DNA of 10,170 nt from positions 1 through 10,170 of the forward strand of contig JADGCR010000067.1 in the NCBI GenBank assembly GCA_015228895.1, written 5' to 3'. The position numbers and the translations under genes are program-made. The notes under the pieces were generated by a model that made no database searches, had not been told where the DNA came from, and was given only the letters and a program-made list of their open reading frames with translations. Every line of letters starts with the position of its first letter. Position 1 is the first letter of the stretch. This DNA comes from Magnetococcales bacterium. GTDB lineage: Bacteria; Pseudomonadota; Magnetococcia; Magnetococcales; Magnetaquicoccaceae. Below, in pieces: positions 1-6,904 of the stretch.

Positions 1-335
1 AGTTCATAGAACGGATTCTCCTTCATCAACCCTTCGTTGCCGGATTTGACGGCGGTGCGGAAATCCCGGAAATGGGAGCGCAGTTCATCCATGCCCCGAC
101 CGGCGGAGGCGTGCAGCGAACGACGCAACAGCTCCACCGCCTCGCGGGTCTGCTTGACCTCCTCCCCGGGAATGAAGTCGCCCAGCGCGGGTTCCTCCCC
201 CGCCTCGTCCGCGGAAGGCTGCCAGGAGAGCGCCACCGGTTCCCCCGCCTGACTTTCGGTGGAGAAAAAACGCTCCACGAGCCGGCCAAAGGTCGCGAAA
301 AAAGGGTTCTGGGAGGAATCAGACAAATAGGACAT
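1..335 (-). CDS. N-terminal part of a paralog of the neighbouring large PilZ membrane protein (cut by the window edge)
   Basis: Reading leftwards from an ATG at 335, an open frame of 111 codons runs off the window without a stop. It begins MSYLSDSSQNPFFATFGRL. Comparison by eye with the N-terminus of the upstream gene shows a shared pattern: NPFFATFGRLVERFFS against NPLFDVFGKIVDQLFS, then LRR-x-L, then F-x-x-F-x-x-A-x-x-SG and a shared NPFY. The two are therefore probably tandem paralogs. The start lies 8 bases after the upstream stop. A GGGGTGA element at 350-344, which includes that stop codon, is spaced 8 bases from the ATG and can serve as ribosome binding site, so translation is probably coupled. 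No membrane segment or known domain is visible in the part present. Function unknown; whether it also has a PilZ domain cannot be seen here. Confidence 0.8.
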   Translation of the reverse strand, partial: MSYLSDSSQNPFFATFGRLVERFFSTESQAGEPVALSWQPSADEAGEEPALGDFIPGEEVKQTREAVELLRRSLHASAGRGMDELRSHFRDFRTAVKSGNEGLMKENPFYE

Positions 336-343
336 GCGATGGC

Positions 344-3300
344 TCACCCCAACACGGTTTTGCTCAACAATGGTCGCAATGGTCGCAATTCATGGCGCAA
401 CCGGAGATTCTCATCCATCAGCCCCTGCAACACGCGCTCCTCCACGGGAGGAGACGCCACGATTTCCGGCACCTCGACCACCGGTTCCGGATCGTGGGTC
501 CTGGCCTGCGGCAGGGGAAAAGCGTACTTTCTGCGCTGTTTGGCCATCACTTTGCGCGCCGGTTGCGGCGTGGGGGACGGTGGTCGAAGCGCCGGAGGCT
601 CCCCAATGGGCGGGAGGGCCGAAGGGGTCATGCCCAACCGGGTCCGCACCTCGGAGATGCGCGTCAAAAGCGCGTTGGTCTCGCTCCGCAAGGCCGACAG
701 AAGACGGAACTCCTGGGAATCCCTGGTGACAGCCCTCTCCGGCACCTCCCGCAACTCTTGCAACAGGGCGTCGATCTCCAGCGGGGTTTGTTCCAACAGC
801 GGACCGCAATCCGCCACGACCCGGAGAATGTCGGGATCGTCGATGCCACTCCGGCGCACGTCCAGGAGAAGCAGATTGATGCCCAGGAGGTTCTGTTCCG
901 CGTCTTCGAGTCGTTCCCGGATGGCGTGGATCATCGACGCGCCATCAACCTCTCCCGCCACCCTCGCCTCCCCGTCCCCTCCGCCCCGAAGAGGCGCGAC
1001 CGGAACGCCGGACAACGGGGATGCGGCCCGCACGATCAGATCCGTCGGCACCCGCGGCTCCATGACGACCACCGTGGGGAGGGGTTCCCGCTCCTCCACC
1101 TCCTCCGACCCGCTCCCGGGTTCCCAGGCCAGCAGACGGGGGGCGGGAGCGATTGGTTGGATGGTGGCCATCTCCCCGGCCACGGCTTCCTCCTCCGGCG
1201 TCGTGTCCCGTGGTCCCCAGGTCAGCAGACGGGGTGTCGCCGTCTGTCGGGTCTCCACCTCCGGTGGGATGGATTGGTTCCGCACCGGAACCGCCTCCTC
1301 GCCCACCGGCTGCGCCATGAAGGGGGGAGTCGAAGGCAGACGCGCGCCCCCGCCCTGTTTGGTCAGCATGGCGGTCCAGACCCCGCCCGGCTCCCGGGTC
1401 TCGGCCTGGACCAAGGAGAGGGGCGCGAGCGCGTCCCCTTGCAGTTCGGCGAGCAGTTCTTCCCGCACCAGGGACTGGAACCGCTCCTGTTTGTCCTCCA
1501 GACGCAGACCCAACTCCCGACCCGCCAACCGCATCACCTGACAGGGAAACCGCTCCTGCCCACCGTCCCAGACCAGACGCAGCACCCCGTTTTCCCCTTC
1601 GTCGAACCCTTTCAAGGGCTTCCAGGAGAGCATCTTGAGGCCGGTGGGACTGATATCGCGGGTCACCCCTTCGCAATGAGCGCCACCCGCGCCGGTGAAC
1701 ATCACCCGCGTCTCATGGGCTTGACGTTCCGTATTCCGCCGGGTGCTGACCTCCCTTTTGAACGTGCTCCTGGAGGGAACCAGCGGAAATTGACCCCGCT
1801 CCCCCGCGAACCGGGCCGCCTCCGCCGCCGCCAGTTCCGCCTCCAGGCGTCGATCGATGATGGGGGGTTTGTCCATGGAACGCCTCACCTCCCGCACCTT
1901 TTCCAGGATCTCCCTGGCTTCCCGTTCCAGGCTGCGCAGCTCCTCGAATTTTTTCTCGTTGAGGGGTTCTCTCGGATTGAGAATGGCCTCGATGCGCCCC
2001 AGAATGGAAGAGGCCATGCGGGGCGCGTCGTCGATCTCCTGCCGGTTCTGCGCCAGAGATCGCAACAGGGACTGGGGTGGAAGGGGCATGTTGCGAATCT
2101 CCAACCCCCGCAGATTGATCTTCAACAGGGTCTGATTGATCTCGTCCCGGGTCGCTTTCACGCTGTTGACCACGCCGCGCATGTCGGCGATGGCCTCGCG
2201 TTCCACCTTTTGCGCCTTTTCCAGGGCGGCCCGCATTTCCAGTTCCAACTGGTTGAGCTTCTCGACGAACACCGACTGGTCCCCACCCCCGGTGATGGTG
2301 CGGGCCATGTCGTCGATCTCCTCCTTGTTGGTCACCGCGGACAGAACCCGCTCGTCCAGATCCGGCCCCAGAAACTGGGAGACGCCCCAGATCTCCAGGG
2401 TGCGCTTCTCCATCTCCATGAATTTCTGTTCCATCTCCTCCACCCCCTCCACGCCCCGTTTGGCGCAATAGGTGGGGAAACGGTTCCAGATTTCCATCAA
2501 CGGTTCGAACGTCTCGTCCTGGATTCTGGGCAGGGTCTCCCCCAGGGTGACTTTCAAGGTGGGAATGAAATCGAACAGGGTCTCCAGTCCCTCGCCGAAC
2601 TGTCGGTTGCGGGCCTCGATCTCCCGCAGCCAGACCAGCCGGGTGTATCCGAAAAAGGAGACCGGAGCCATAAAGGCCTTCTGCGACAAATAATAGATCA
2701 GAACACGGGCCAGGGTCACCGGGGGAGGCGCGAGCTCGCCATCCGTCCCTTCATCTCCCTCTTCGTCATCGTCCTGCGCGTCCGATCGTCTTTTGACCAC
2801 TCTGGACTGGGCGTTTTCAGAGGAGAGTCTGGCGGCCTCCTCCTCTTCCTCCCGTTTGGCGTGCTCCAACTCGGCGGTCAAGCGATCCAGGGAGCTTTTG
2901 GGTTTGCCCTGCTTGAACCAGCCCTCCAGTTTGCCGGACTTCGCCCCGCCGACGACCACCGGAACCCCGGATCCTTTTTCCGGTTTGCGACTGGCCCACC
3001 ACTCCGCGATGCGGGCTTCCATGGACTGGGCGCCGCTCAGGGTGGTGGCCCGCATCTCCAGGTTCAACTGCTCCCTGGCGATGTTCGACTGCTCTTCCAC
3101 ATGACGGATCAACTCCGCGAAACTCCCCCCCTCCAGCACCTCGTTTTCCATGACTCCGGGAAAGATCCGATTGATGAAACTGGCGAAAAACAGTTCCCGT
3201 CGCGCCAGGAGGTGATGCACCGCGTCCGCGCGGGCGTTATAACCCTCGATATCCACGATCCGCGTGGTCTCGAAGAGGGATTTGAACCACTGGACGATGC

Positions 3301-5323
3301 TCTCCCCCCAGGAGAAATGGACGTGATCCTTGACCTTCGGGTCCACCTCCTCCAGCATCAGGGAATAGGCGTTGCGAATCACCGTCTCGTTGGGGAACGG
3401 CATGCCCGAAAGAATGGTCTCCAGATCCTCCCGGTCGAAGAACACCTTGCATCGGGAGGCGAAGTCGTTTTCCCACTCCTTGAGTTTCTTGAGTCGCACC
3501 TTCAGTGCGTCCCGGTCCTTTTTGCCCTGCACCGCGGTCAGACGGCTGTAGAGCATGGGATTGGCCATATCCATGCTGAGGGCGATCATGAAAATGACCA
3601 GCAGCAGGGAACTGGCCAGGGCCACGCCGAAACTTTCGTTGAGAAACACCTTCAACTCCTCGAAAGTCTTGTGGGTGGCCGCTGGTATGGCGTTCTTCCT
3701 GAGTTCATCGATGGCGTCGATGTTGGGAATGGGGGCCTTGGCGTCGATCTGGTATTTGGTCTCCCCGACGATGCCGGTCCGGTCCAAAGCCAGGAGCAGG
3801 GCGACATGGTCATCGGTGAGACGGTTCATGCGCTCGGCGACCGACTTGTAATGTCGGGTATTCTCCTCCAGGGCATCGGTGATCTCCTTGACGAGTTCGT
3901 TGATCTCGTAGTGTTCCAGATTGAACACCCGGCTCAACTCCGACCAGGAGAGATCCTGCATGGTCATGAGGTGATCCAACTGTCTGAGTTTCGCTTCCGC
4001 CAGATCCACCGTTTTTTTCAGATGATTCTCATATTCGCCCCGCAGGACGGCGATCTTGTCCGGGACGGAGGGTTTGAAATCGAGTTTGGATTCCCGGATC
4101 AGTTTGTCCATGGTCTGGGCCATGGCGGCGTTGCCCAGGGAACTGGAGACATCCGCCGTCCCCTCCGCGTACCCCCCCATGATGACATAATGCTTGCCCC
4201 AGTAGCGCGGACCCAGCCCCACATTGCCGCTGGAGGCCCCTCCCCCCGCTTCGTCCTTGGGAATTTGCAAAAACTTCTGGGTCGCCACTCCGGCGGCCTC
4301 CTGCAGGATCAGTTGCAGGTCGTGGAGATTGCCCGGATTGGTGGTTTTGGCCTCCTTCGGAGACCCCAAAGCCTTGCGGACTTTCTGCTTGATCACAAAG
4401 GACTGTCCATCCAGGTCCGCCTTTTTGGAGACCAGGGAGACGATGCCGTCGTAGTTGGTCTTGATGGAAATGGCGGTCAACAGCGTGGCCACGAGCATCC
4501 AGCGGGGATAGCGCAGGAAGGCGTGCCCGATCCCCTTGAAGACCGCGCCCGCCTCGGCGATGCAGCGAAACAGCCGGGCTTTGTAATCCAGAATGAGCGC
4601 GGTGAGAATCAGGCCGAAAGTGTAGGCGATCAGATTCCGTTCGAACTCCGCGGCGCTGCTGCCATACCCTTCGTTCATGAAGGGTATGGCCCCCGGCATC
4701 TGGAGCAGGTCGCTCACCCCGCGGGCCGTGGTGTAGGTGGAGCCGAAAAAGACAAAAATCTCGATGGGCAGCTTGCCGGAGTTCAGCCATTTGTCGAGAG
4801 TGGCGCTCACCTTGCTGAACAGGCCCGCCTTCCGGTTGCCCGCCCCCCAGATATCCCTCAGGGTGGGGACGAAGGGTACGGACTTGGGGGGATTGAGACT
4901 CGATTGGCTCTGGAGATACTGCAAAAGCCTGGTGGAGGCGTCGAGATTGAGACGATAGACCGCCTTGACGACGGAGTAGAACGGATTGTGTTCCAGGCGG
5001 GTTTCATCCCCGGACTGCAAGGCGTCCTTGAACTCCTTGAATTTCTGCGTGACGGAGCCCCCGGAACCGCCCCTGCCATCCTCCCGTTCCTGTTGCAGGT
5101 GGCGGCGGAGGGTGTCCACCGCGTTCTGGATCTCCCGGAGTCTGGCGGGGGGGGCGTGCTGGGCCAGGGTTTCGAAATCCGCCTCACCCGTTTCGTCACC
5201 CCAGACGCCCCCCGGAGCAAAAGAGGACTCCATGCGCACGAAAACGGGATACCCCTCCAGGCTGTCCGGGGAGAACAACTGGTCAACGATCTTGCCAAAA
5301 ACATCGAAAAGAGGATTACTCAT
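344..5323 (-). CDS. Giant membrane-anchored PilZ-domain protein of unknown function
   Basis: A protein of about 1659 residues. Hydrophobic segments lie near residues 231-247, 274-288 and 563-583, with a weaker one at 186-199. Positive charge between the first two segments and after the third suggests that residues ~290-562 face the periplasm and everything after ~585 the cytoplasm. Further on are a Glu-rich stretch (825-830), an acidic linker (847-863), probable coiled coil (~1018-1150) and a PilZ domain (~1194-1276). The PilZ domain keeps both c-di-GMP-binding motifs, RRNTER at 1195-1200 and DISPTG at 1223-1228. A Pro-rich linker with a repeated PRLLxWxP motif follows, then helices at ~1430-1530. 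The frame extends upstream to a TTG at 5416, but I chose the ATG at 5323 because the paralog downstream starts at the equivalent place; no clear ribosome binding site precedes it. Binding of c-di-GMP is inferred from the motifs. The effector role is unknown; divergence from a pilus operon hints at pilus or surface control. Confidence 0.85.
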   Translation of the reverse strand: MSNPLFDVFGKIVDQLFSPDSLEGYPVFVRMESSFAPGGVWGDETGEADFETLAQHAPPARLREIQNAVDTLRRHLQQEREDGRGGSGGSVTQKFKEFKDALQSGDETRLEHNPFYSVVKAVYRLNLDASTRLLQYLQSQSSLNPPKSVPFVPTLRDIWGAGNRKAGLFSKVSATLDKWLNSGKLPIEIFVFFGSTYTTARGVSDLLQMPGAIPFMNEGYGSSAAEFERNLIAYTFGLILTALILDYKARLFRCIAEAGAVFKGIGHAFLRYPRWMLVATLLTAISIKTNYDGIVSLVSKKADLDGQSFVIKQKVRKALGSPKEAKTTNPGNLHDLQLILQEAAGVATQKFLQIPKDEAGGGASSGNVGLGPRYWGKHYVIMGGYAEGTADVSSSLGNAAMAQTMDKLIRESKLDFKPSVPDKIAVLRGEYENHLKKTVDLAEAKLRQLDHLMTMQDLSWSELSRVFNLEHYEINELVKEITDALEENTRHYKSVAERMNRLTDDHVALLLALDRTGIVGETKYQIDAKAPIPNIDAIDELRKNAIPAATHKTFEELKVFLNESFGVALASSLLLVIFMIALSMDMANPMLYSRLTAVQGKKDRDALKVRLKKLKEWENDFASRCKVFFDREDLETILSGMPFPNETVIRNAYSLMLEEVDPKVKDHVHFSWGESIVQWFKSLFETTRIVDIEGYNARADAVHHLLARRELFFASFINRIFPGVMENEVLEGGSFAELIRHVEEQSNIAREQLNLEMRATTLSGAQSMEARIAEWWASRKPEKGSGVPVVVGGAKSGKLEGWFKQGKPKSSLDRLTAELEHAKREEEEEAARLSSENAQSRVVKRRSDAQDDDEEGDEGTDGELAPPPVTLARVLIYYLSQKAFMAPVSFFGYTRLVWLREIEARNRQFGEGLETLFDFIPTLKVTLGETLPRIQDETFEPLMEIWNRFPTYCAKRGVEGVEEMEQKFMEMEKRTLEIWGVSQFLGPDLDERVLSAVTNKEEIDDMARTITGGGDQSVFVEKLNQLELEMRAALEKAQKVEREAIADMRGVVNSVKATRDEINQTLLKINLRGLEIRNMPLPPQSLLRSLAQNRQEIDDAPRMASSILGRIEAILNPREPLNEKKFEELRSLEREAREILEKVREVRRSMDKPPIIDRRLEAELAAAEAARFAGERGQFPLVPSRSTFKREVSTRRNTERQAHETRVMFTGAGGAHCEGVTRDISPTGLKMLSWKPLKGFDEGENGVLRLVWDGGQERFPCQVMRLAGRELGLRLEDKQERFQSLVREELLAELQGDALAPLSLVQAETREPGGVWTAMLTKQGGGARLPSTPPFMAQPVGEEAVPVRNQSIPPEVETRQTATPRLLTWGPRDTTPEEEAVAGEMATIQPIAPAPRLLAWEPGSGSEEVEEREPLPTVVVMEPRVPTDLIVRAASPLSGVPVAPLRGGGDGEARVAGEVDGASMIHAIRERLEDAEQNLLGINLLLLDVRRSGIDDPDILRVVADCGPLLEQTPLEIDALLQELREVPERAVTRDSQEFRLLSALRSETNALLTRISEVRTRLGMTPSALPPIGEPPALRPPSPTPQPARKVMAKQRRKYAFPLPQARTHDPEPVVEVPEIVASPPVEERVLQGLMDENLRLRHELRPLRPLLSKTVLG
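1118..1234 (-). repeat. Internal repeat in the PilZ protein linker (PRLLxWxP twice)
   Basis: Two 24-base segments, at 1211-1234 and 1118-1141, encode PRLLTWGP (from residue 1364) and PRLLAWEP (from residue 1395). They are 93 bases (31 residues) apart. Each copy is followed by an acidic stretch. They sit in the Pro-rich linker after the PilZ domain. They could be a duplicated short docking motif; the function is unknown. Confidence 0.6.
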
Positions 5324-5450
5324 ATTCAGGATGGGGCGTCCAAAAAACCACGATTTATGCCATAATCCGCCAGCAAGCTGAGCCGATTTTTCATGTTTCG
5401 GAGCAACGCGGGTCAAGCTTTACCATTTTCACACTGCCCAGAGCGGGACA

Positions 5451-5479
5451 ACCATAAGTCAATGGTCGATTTTTGTCAA
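5451..5479 (-). promoter_or_regulatory. Predicted sigma-70-type promoter for the PilZ gene
   Basis: On the minus strand a perfect -35 box TTGACA (5479-5474) is followed after exactly 17 bases by TATGGT (5456-5451), matching four of six -10 consensus bases. Transcription would start near 5444, giving a leader of about 120 bases before the ATG at 5323. It is the best minus-strand promoter candidate in the gap. Confidence 0.5.
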
Positions 5480-5555
5480 TTCATTCCCCATACTCGGGAC
5501 TTTGGACTCGATGTTCAAATTTTGGGTGGTGTCTTACGCTAAGCTCGATTTGGCG

Positions 5556-5572
5556 TTCTGATGTCATCAGAA
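5556..5572. promoter_or_regulatory. 17-base perfect inverted repeat, candidate operator
   Basis: TTCTGATGTCATCAGAA has two perfect 8-base arms around a single central base. It is not followed by a T-run, so it is not a terminator. Its position, between the candidate minus-strand and plus-strand promoters, suits binding of a dimeric regulator. The regulator is unknown. Confidence 0.45.
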
Positions 5573-5606
5573 ATCCATTCGTCTGAACATGCTGTTATTT
5601 AAGTGT

Positions 5607-5635
5607 AAAATATCAAATTTATTATAAAAAATCAA
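5607..5635 (-). promoter_or_regulatory. Possible second minus-strand promoter
   Basis: TTGATT (5635-5630), a 17-base spacer and TATTTT (5612-5607) lie on the minus strand in the AT-rich stretch. It would give a leader of about 280 bases before the PilZ gene. AT-rich DNA yields such matches by chance, so it is weaker than the element at 5451-5479. Confidence 0.25.
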
Positions 5636-5655
5636 GAAAGAATTTTCGATTTTTT

Positions 5656-5686
5656 TTGAACGACTCATGTTTGCAAACCTTAAAAT
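5656..5686 (+). promoter_or_regulatory. Candidate distal promoter of the minor-pilin operon, with embedded palindrome
   Basis: TTGAAC (5656-5661) and TAAAAT (5681-5686) are separated by 19 bases, longer than the optimal 17. The spacer contains the perfect 10-base palindrome GTTTGCAAAC (5669-5678). A protein bound there would lie between the two boxes, where it could repress or, as with MerR-type regulators that act on 19-base spacers, activate. No regulator can be named from the window. Confidence 0.3.
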
Positions 5687-5791
5687 ACTAAAAAAACGAC
5701 ATGCCGCCACCGCACCGACTCGACAAAACAGCGTTAACGATCGTCGCCAGGGCGCTGTCCGCAAAAAAAATGAACAGTCATGTATTTTTTC

Positions 5792-5820
5792 TTGTCAACC
5801 CCGTGAGAATGAAGCAAAAT
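5792..5820 (+). promoter_or_regulatory. Candidate proximal promoter of the minor-pilin operon
   Basis: TTGTCA (5792-5797, five of six consensus bases), a 17-base spacer and CAAAAT (5815-5820, four of six) would start transcription near 5827, about 60 bases before the fimT ATG. The leader would then contain the AAAGGAGG at 5834-5841. The missing first T of the -10 box weakens the call. Confidence 0.3.
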
Positions 5821-5833
5821 GATCTTCAAGAAC

Positions 5834-5841
5834 AAAGGAGG
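5834..5841 (+). promoter_or_regulatory. Isolated strong Shine-Dalgarno-like sequence
   Basis: AAAGGAGG is a very strong match to the anti-Shine-Dalgarno end of 16S rRNA, but no ATG, GTG or TTG lies 4-14 bases downstream. The nearest real start, fimT at 5886, is 44 bases away. It may be accidental or act through RNA folding: GGATC at 5850-5854 can pair with GATCC at 5875-5879, which would bring the element to about 14 bases from the ATG. Confidence 0.35.
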
Positions 5842-5885
5842 ACCAGGCAGGATCCACTGAATCGCAAGGCCACCGATCCACGACC

Positions 5886-6437
5886 ATGAAACTCCCTCGC
5901 AACCCCCGATATCCCGCCGGATACACCCTGGTCGAAATGCTGTTGGTTATCGCGATCGTCGCCACGCTTGCCGTCATGGTGGCCCCTCCCCTCTCCTCCG
6001 CCTTGCAAAACAACCGCATCTCCACCCAGAGCAACGCCTTGATCGGCACGTTGCAATTCGCCCGCACCGAGGCGGTCAGGCGGGGTTCCGCCATCACGGT
6101 GTGCGGTTCCGCCACGGGTCTCGCCTGCGGGGGGAACTGGCAGGAGGGCTGGATCGTGCTCTCCGGCTCCACGCTCCTCAAGGCCCATCCCAAACCCGGC
6201 GGCGGCAACACCCTGCGTTTCAATCTCTCCTCCGGGGCCGCCTCCAACCAGATCCTGTTCAACTCCCGTGGTTTCAGCCCCAATCACGCGGGCGCGATGA
6301 CCCTCTGCGACCCACGAGGCACGGCGTTCGTCCATGGCATCCTCCTGGCCGCGACGGGTCGCGTCCTGCCGGCCCCGGACGCCAATGGCGACGGCATCCC
6401 GGAGGATGCCAGCGGGAACGGACTCTCATGCCCATGA
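5886..6437 (+). CDS. fimT: GspH/FimT-family minor pseudopilin (FimT/FimU)
   Basis: First gene of the minor-pilin operon; 183 residues. The leader MKLPRNPRYPAG is followed by YTLVEMLLVIAIVATLAVM, a class III prepilin signal expected to be cut by PilD after Gly12. Glu lies at mature position 5, followed by the N-terminal hydrophobic helix. Downstream features fit FimT/FimU: LQFARTEAVRRGSAITVC (56-73), an NWQEGW motif, and near the C-terminus FNSRGFSP, a CDPRG turn and ATGRV. Four cysteines (73, 81, 141, 182) could form two disulfides. The DNA-binding GRxR motif described for competence-type FimT is incomplete here (GRVL), which favours a structural, FimU-like role. The ATG at 5886 is the only in-frame start after a stop at 5820-5822, but it has no nearby ribosome binding site. 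Its end overlaps pilV by 10 bases. Confidence 0.88.
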   Translation: MKLPRNPRYPAGYTLVEMLLVIAIVATLAVMVAPPLSSALQNNRISTQSNALIGTLQFARTEAVRRGSAITVCGSATGLACGGNWQEGWIVLSGSTLLKAHPKPGGGNTLRFNLSSGAASNQILFNSRGFSPNHAGAMTLCDPRGTAFVHGILLAATGRVLPAPDANGDGIPEDASGNGLSCP

Positions 6438-6904
6438 AGCCACGACACCCTGACGGCTTCACCCTGCTGGAGGTGCTCATCACCCTGGCGATCCTCTCCG
6501 TGGGTCTGCTGGGGCTGGCAAAGATGCAGCTGAACGCCATCCGGTTCACCCAAAGCGCCTACCTGCGCAGCCAGGTGATCTTTCTGGCCTACGACATGTT
6601 CGAACGGATGCGCGCCAACCGCACCCTGGCCCTCAACGGTGCCTACAACACCGGGTTCGACACGGTGGTCACGCCGGGGACCGACTGCGCGCTCGCGACC
6701 TGTTCCCCCGCGCAGATGGCCACCTTCGACCTGGCCCAATGGAAAAGCGATCTGAACCAGCTGCTCCCCTCCGGGGAAGGGGAGATCACCCCCATGGTCA
6801 CGGGCGGCCCGGAAGCGCTGTTCGACATCTCCATCCGCTGGGACGATGACCGCAGAGCCGAGGTCATCGCCCATAAAACCTTCTCCCTGAAGTCGGAAAT
6901 ATGA
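6428..6904 (+). CDS. pilV: Type IV pilus minor pilin PilV
   Basis: 158 residues, with prepilin leader MPMKPRHPDG followed by FTLLEVLITLAILSVGLLGL. This has the Gly/Phe cleavage site, Glu at mature position 5 and a hydrophobic helix. The AYDMFERMRANR segment at 54-65 is a hallmark of PilV, as are DLAQWKSDLNQLLPSGEG (101-118) and the closing ISIRWDD (134-140). Two cysteines (87, 92) could pair. PilV is a minor pilin of the complex that primes pilus assembly and presents PilY1 at the tip; it acts in the inner membrane and periplasm. The start at 6428 has a GGA five bases upstream. A second in-frame ATG at 6434 forms an ATGA overlap with the fimT stop and gives 156 residues; both keep the same leader cleavage. 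Its own stop overlaps the pilW start as ATGA (6901-6904), indicating translational coupling. Confidence 0.9.
   Translation: MPMKPRHPDGFTLLEVLITLAILSVGLLGLAKMQLNAIRFTQSAYLRSQVIFLAYDMFERMRANRTLALNGAYNTGFDTVVTPGTDCALATCSPAQMATFDLAQWKSDLNQLLPSGEGEITPMVTGGPEALFDISIRWDDDRRAEVIAHKTFSLKSEI

Larger units (their letters stand above)
5324..5885. other. Divergent AT-rich control region between the PilZ gene and the minor-pilin operon
   Basis: These 562 bases hold no convincing gene. The stretch from about 5560 to 5700 is strikingly rich in A and T (runs of 6-8 A or T) compared with the GC-rich genes on both sides. It carries promoter-like elements on both strands, two perfect palindromes (5556-5572 and 5669-5678) and an isolated Shine-Dalgarno-like sequence. 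It most likely contains the promoters and operators of both divergent transcription units. I see no rho-independent terminator, which fits divergent genes. Confidence 0.7.

Noticed and set aside
72..1541. A 489-codon plus-strand open frame rich in Ser and Arg.
   Set aside because: It is a shadow of the two minus-strand genes, with low-complexity composition and no recognisable motif, and it spans the junction of both real genes.
2927..2950. A Walker A-like GGAKSGKL in the giant protein (residues 792-799).
   Set aside because: The residue after GK is Leu instead of Ser/Thr, and I saw no Walker B or other NTPase motif around it.
392..5365. A 1657-codon open frame on the plus strand, opposite the giant PilZ gene.
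   Set aside because: Its translation is His/Gln/Gly/Leu-rich with no domain, membrane segment or ribosome binding site. The minus-strand frame has a PilZ domain, membrane segments and a paralog. Long antisense frames are common opposite GC-rich genes.
5621..5626. A perfect TATAAT on the minus strand.
   Set aside because: No acceptable -35 box lies 16-18 bases upstream, and such hexamers are expected in this AT-rich stretch.
5728..5758. ACAGCG...CGCTGT inverted repeat next to an A-run as a terminator.
   Set aside because: Only 6 paired bases with a 19-base loop. The run is A on the plus strand, and on the minus strand the T-run precedes the hairpin, so it fits a terminator in neither direction.
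5701..5889. A 62-codon small open frame upstream of fimT as a gene.
   Set aside because: No ribosome binding site and no recognisable content. Only its stop overlap with fimT is notable, and that is reported as a possible leader.
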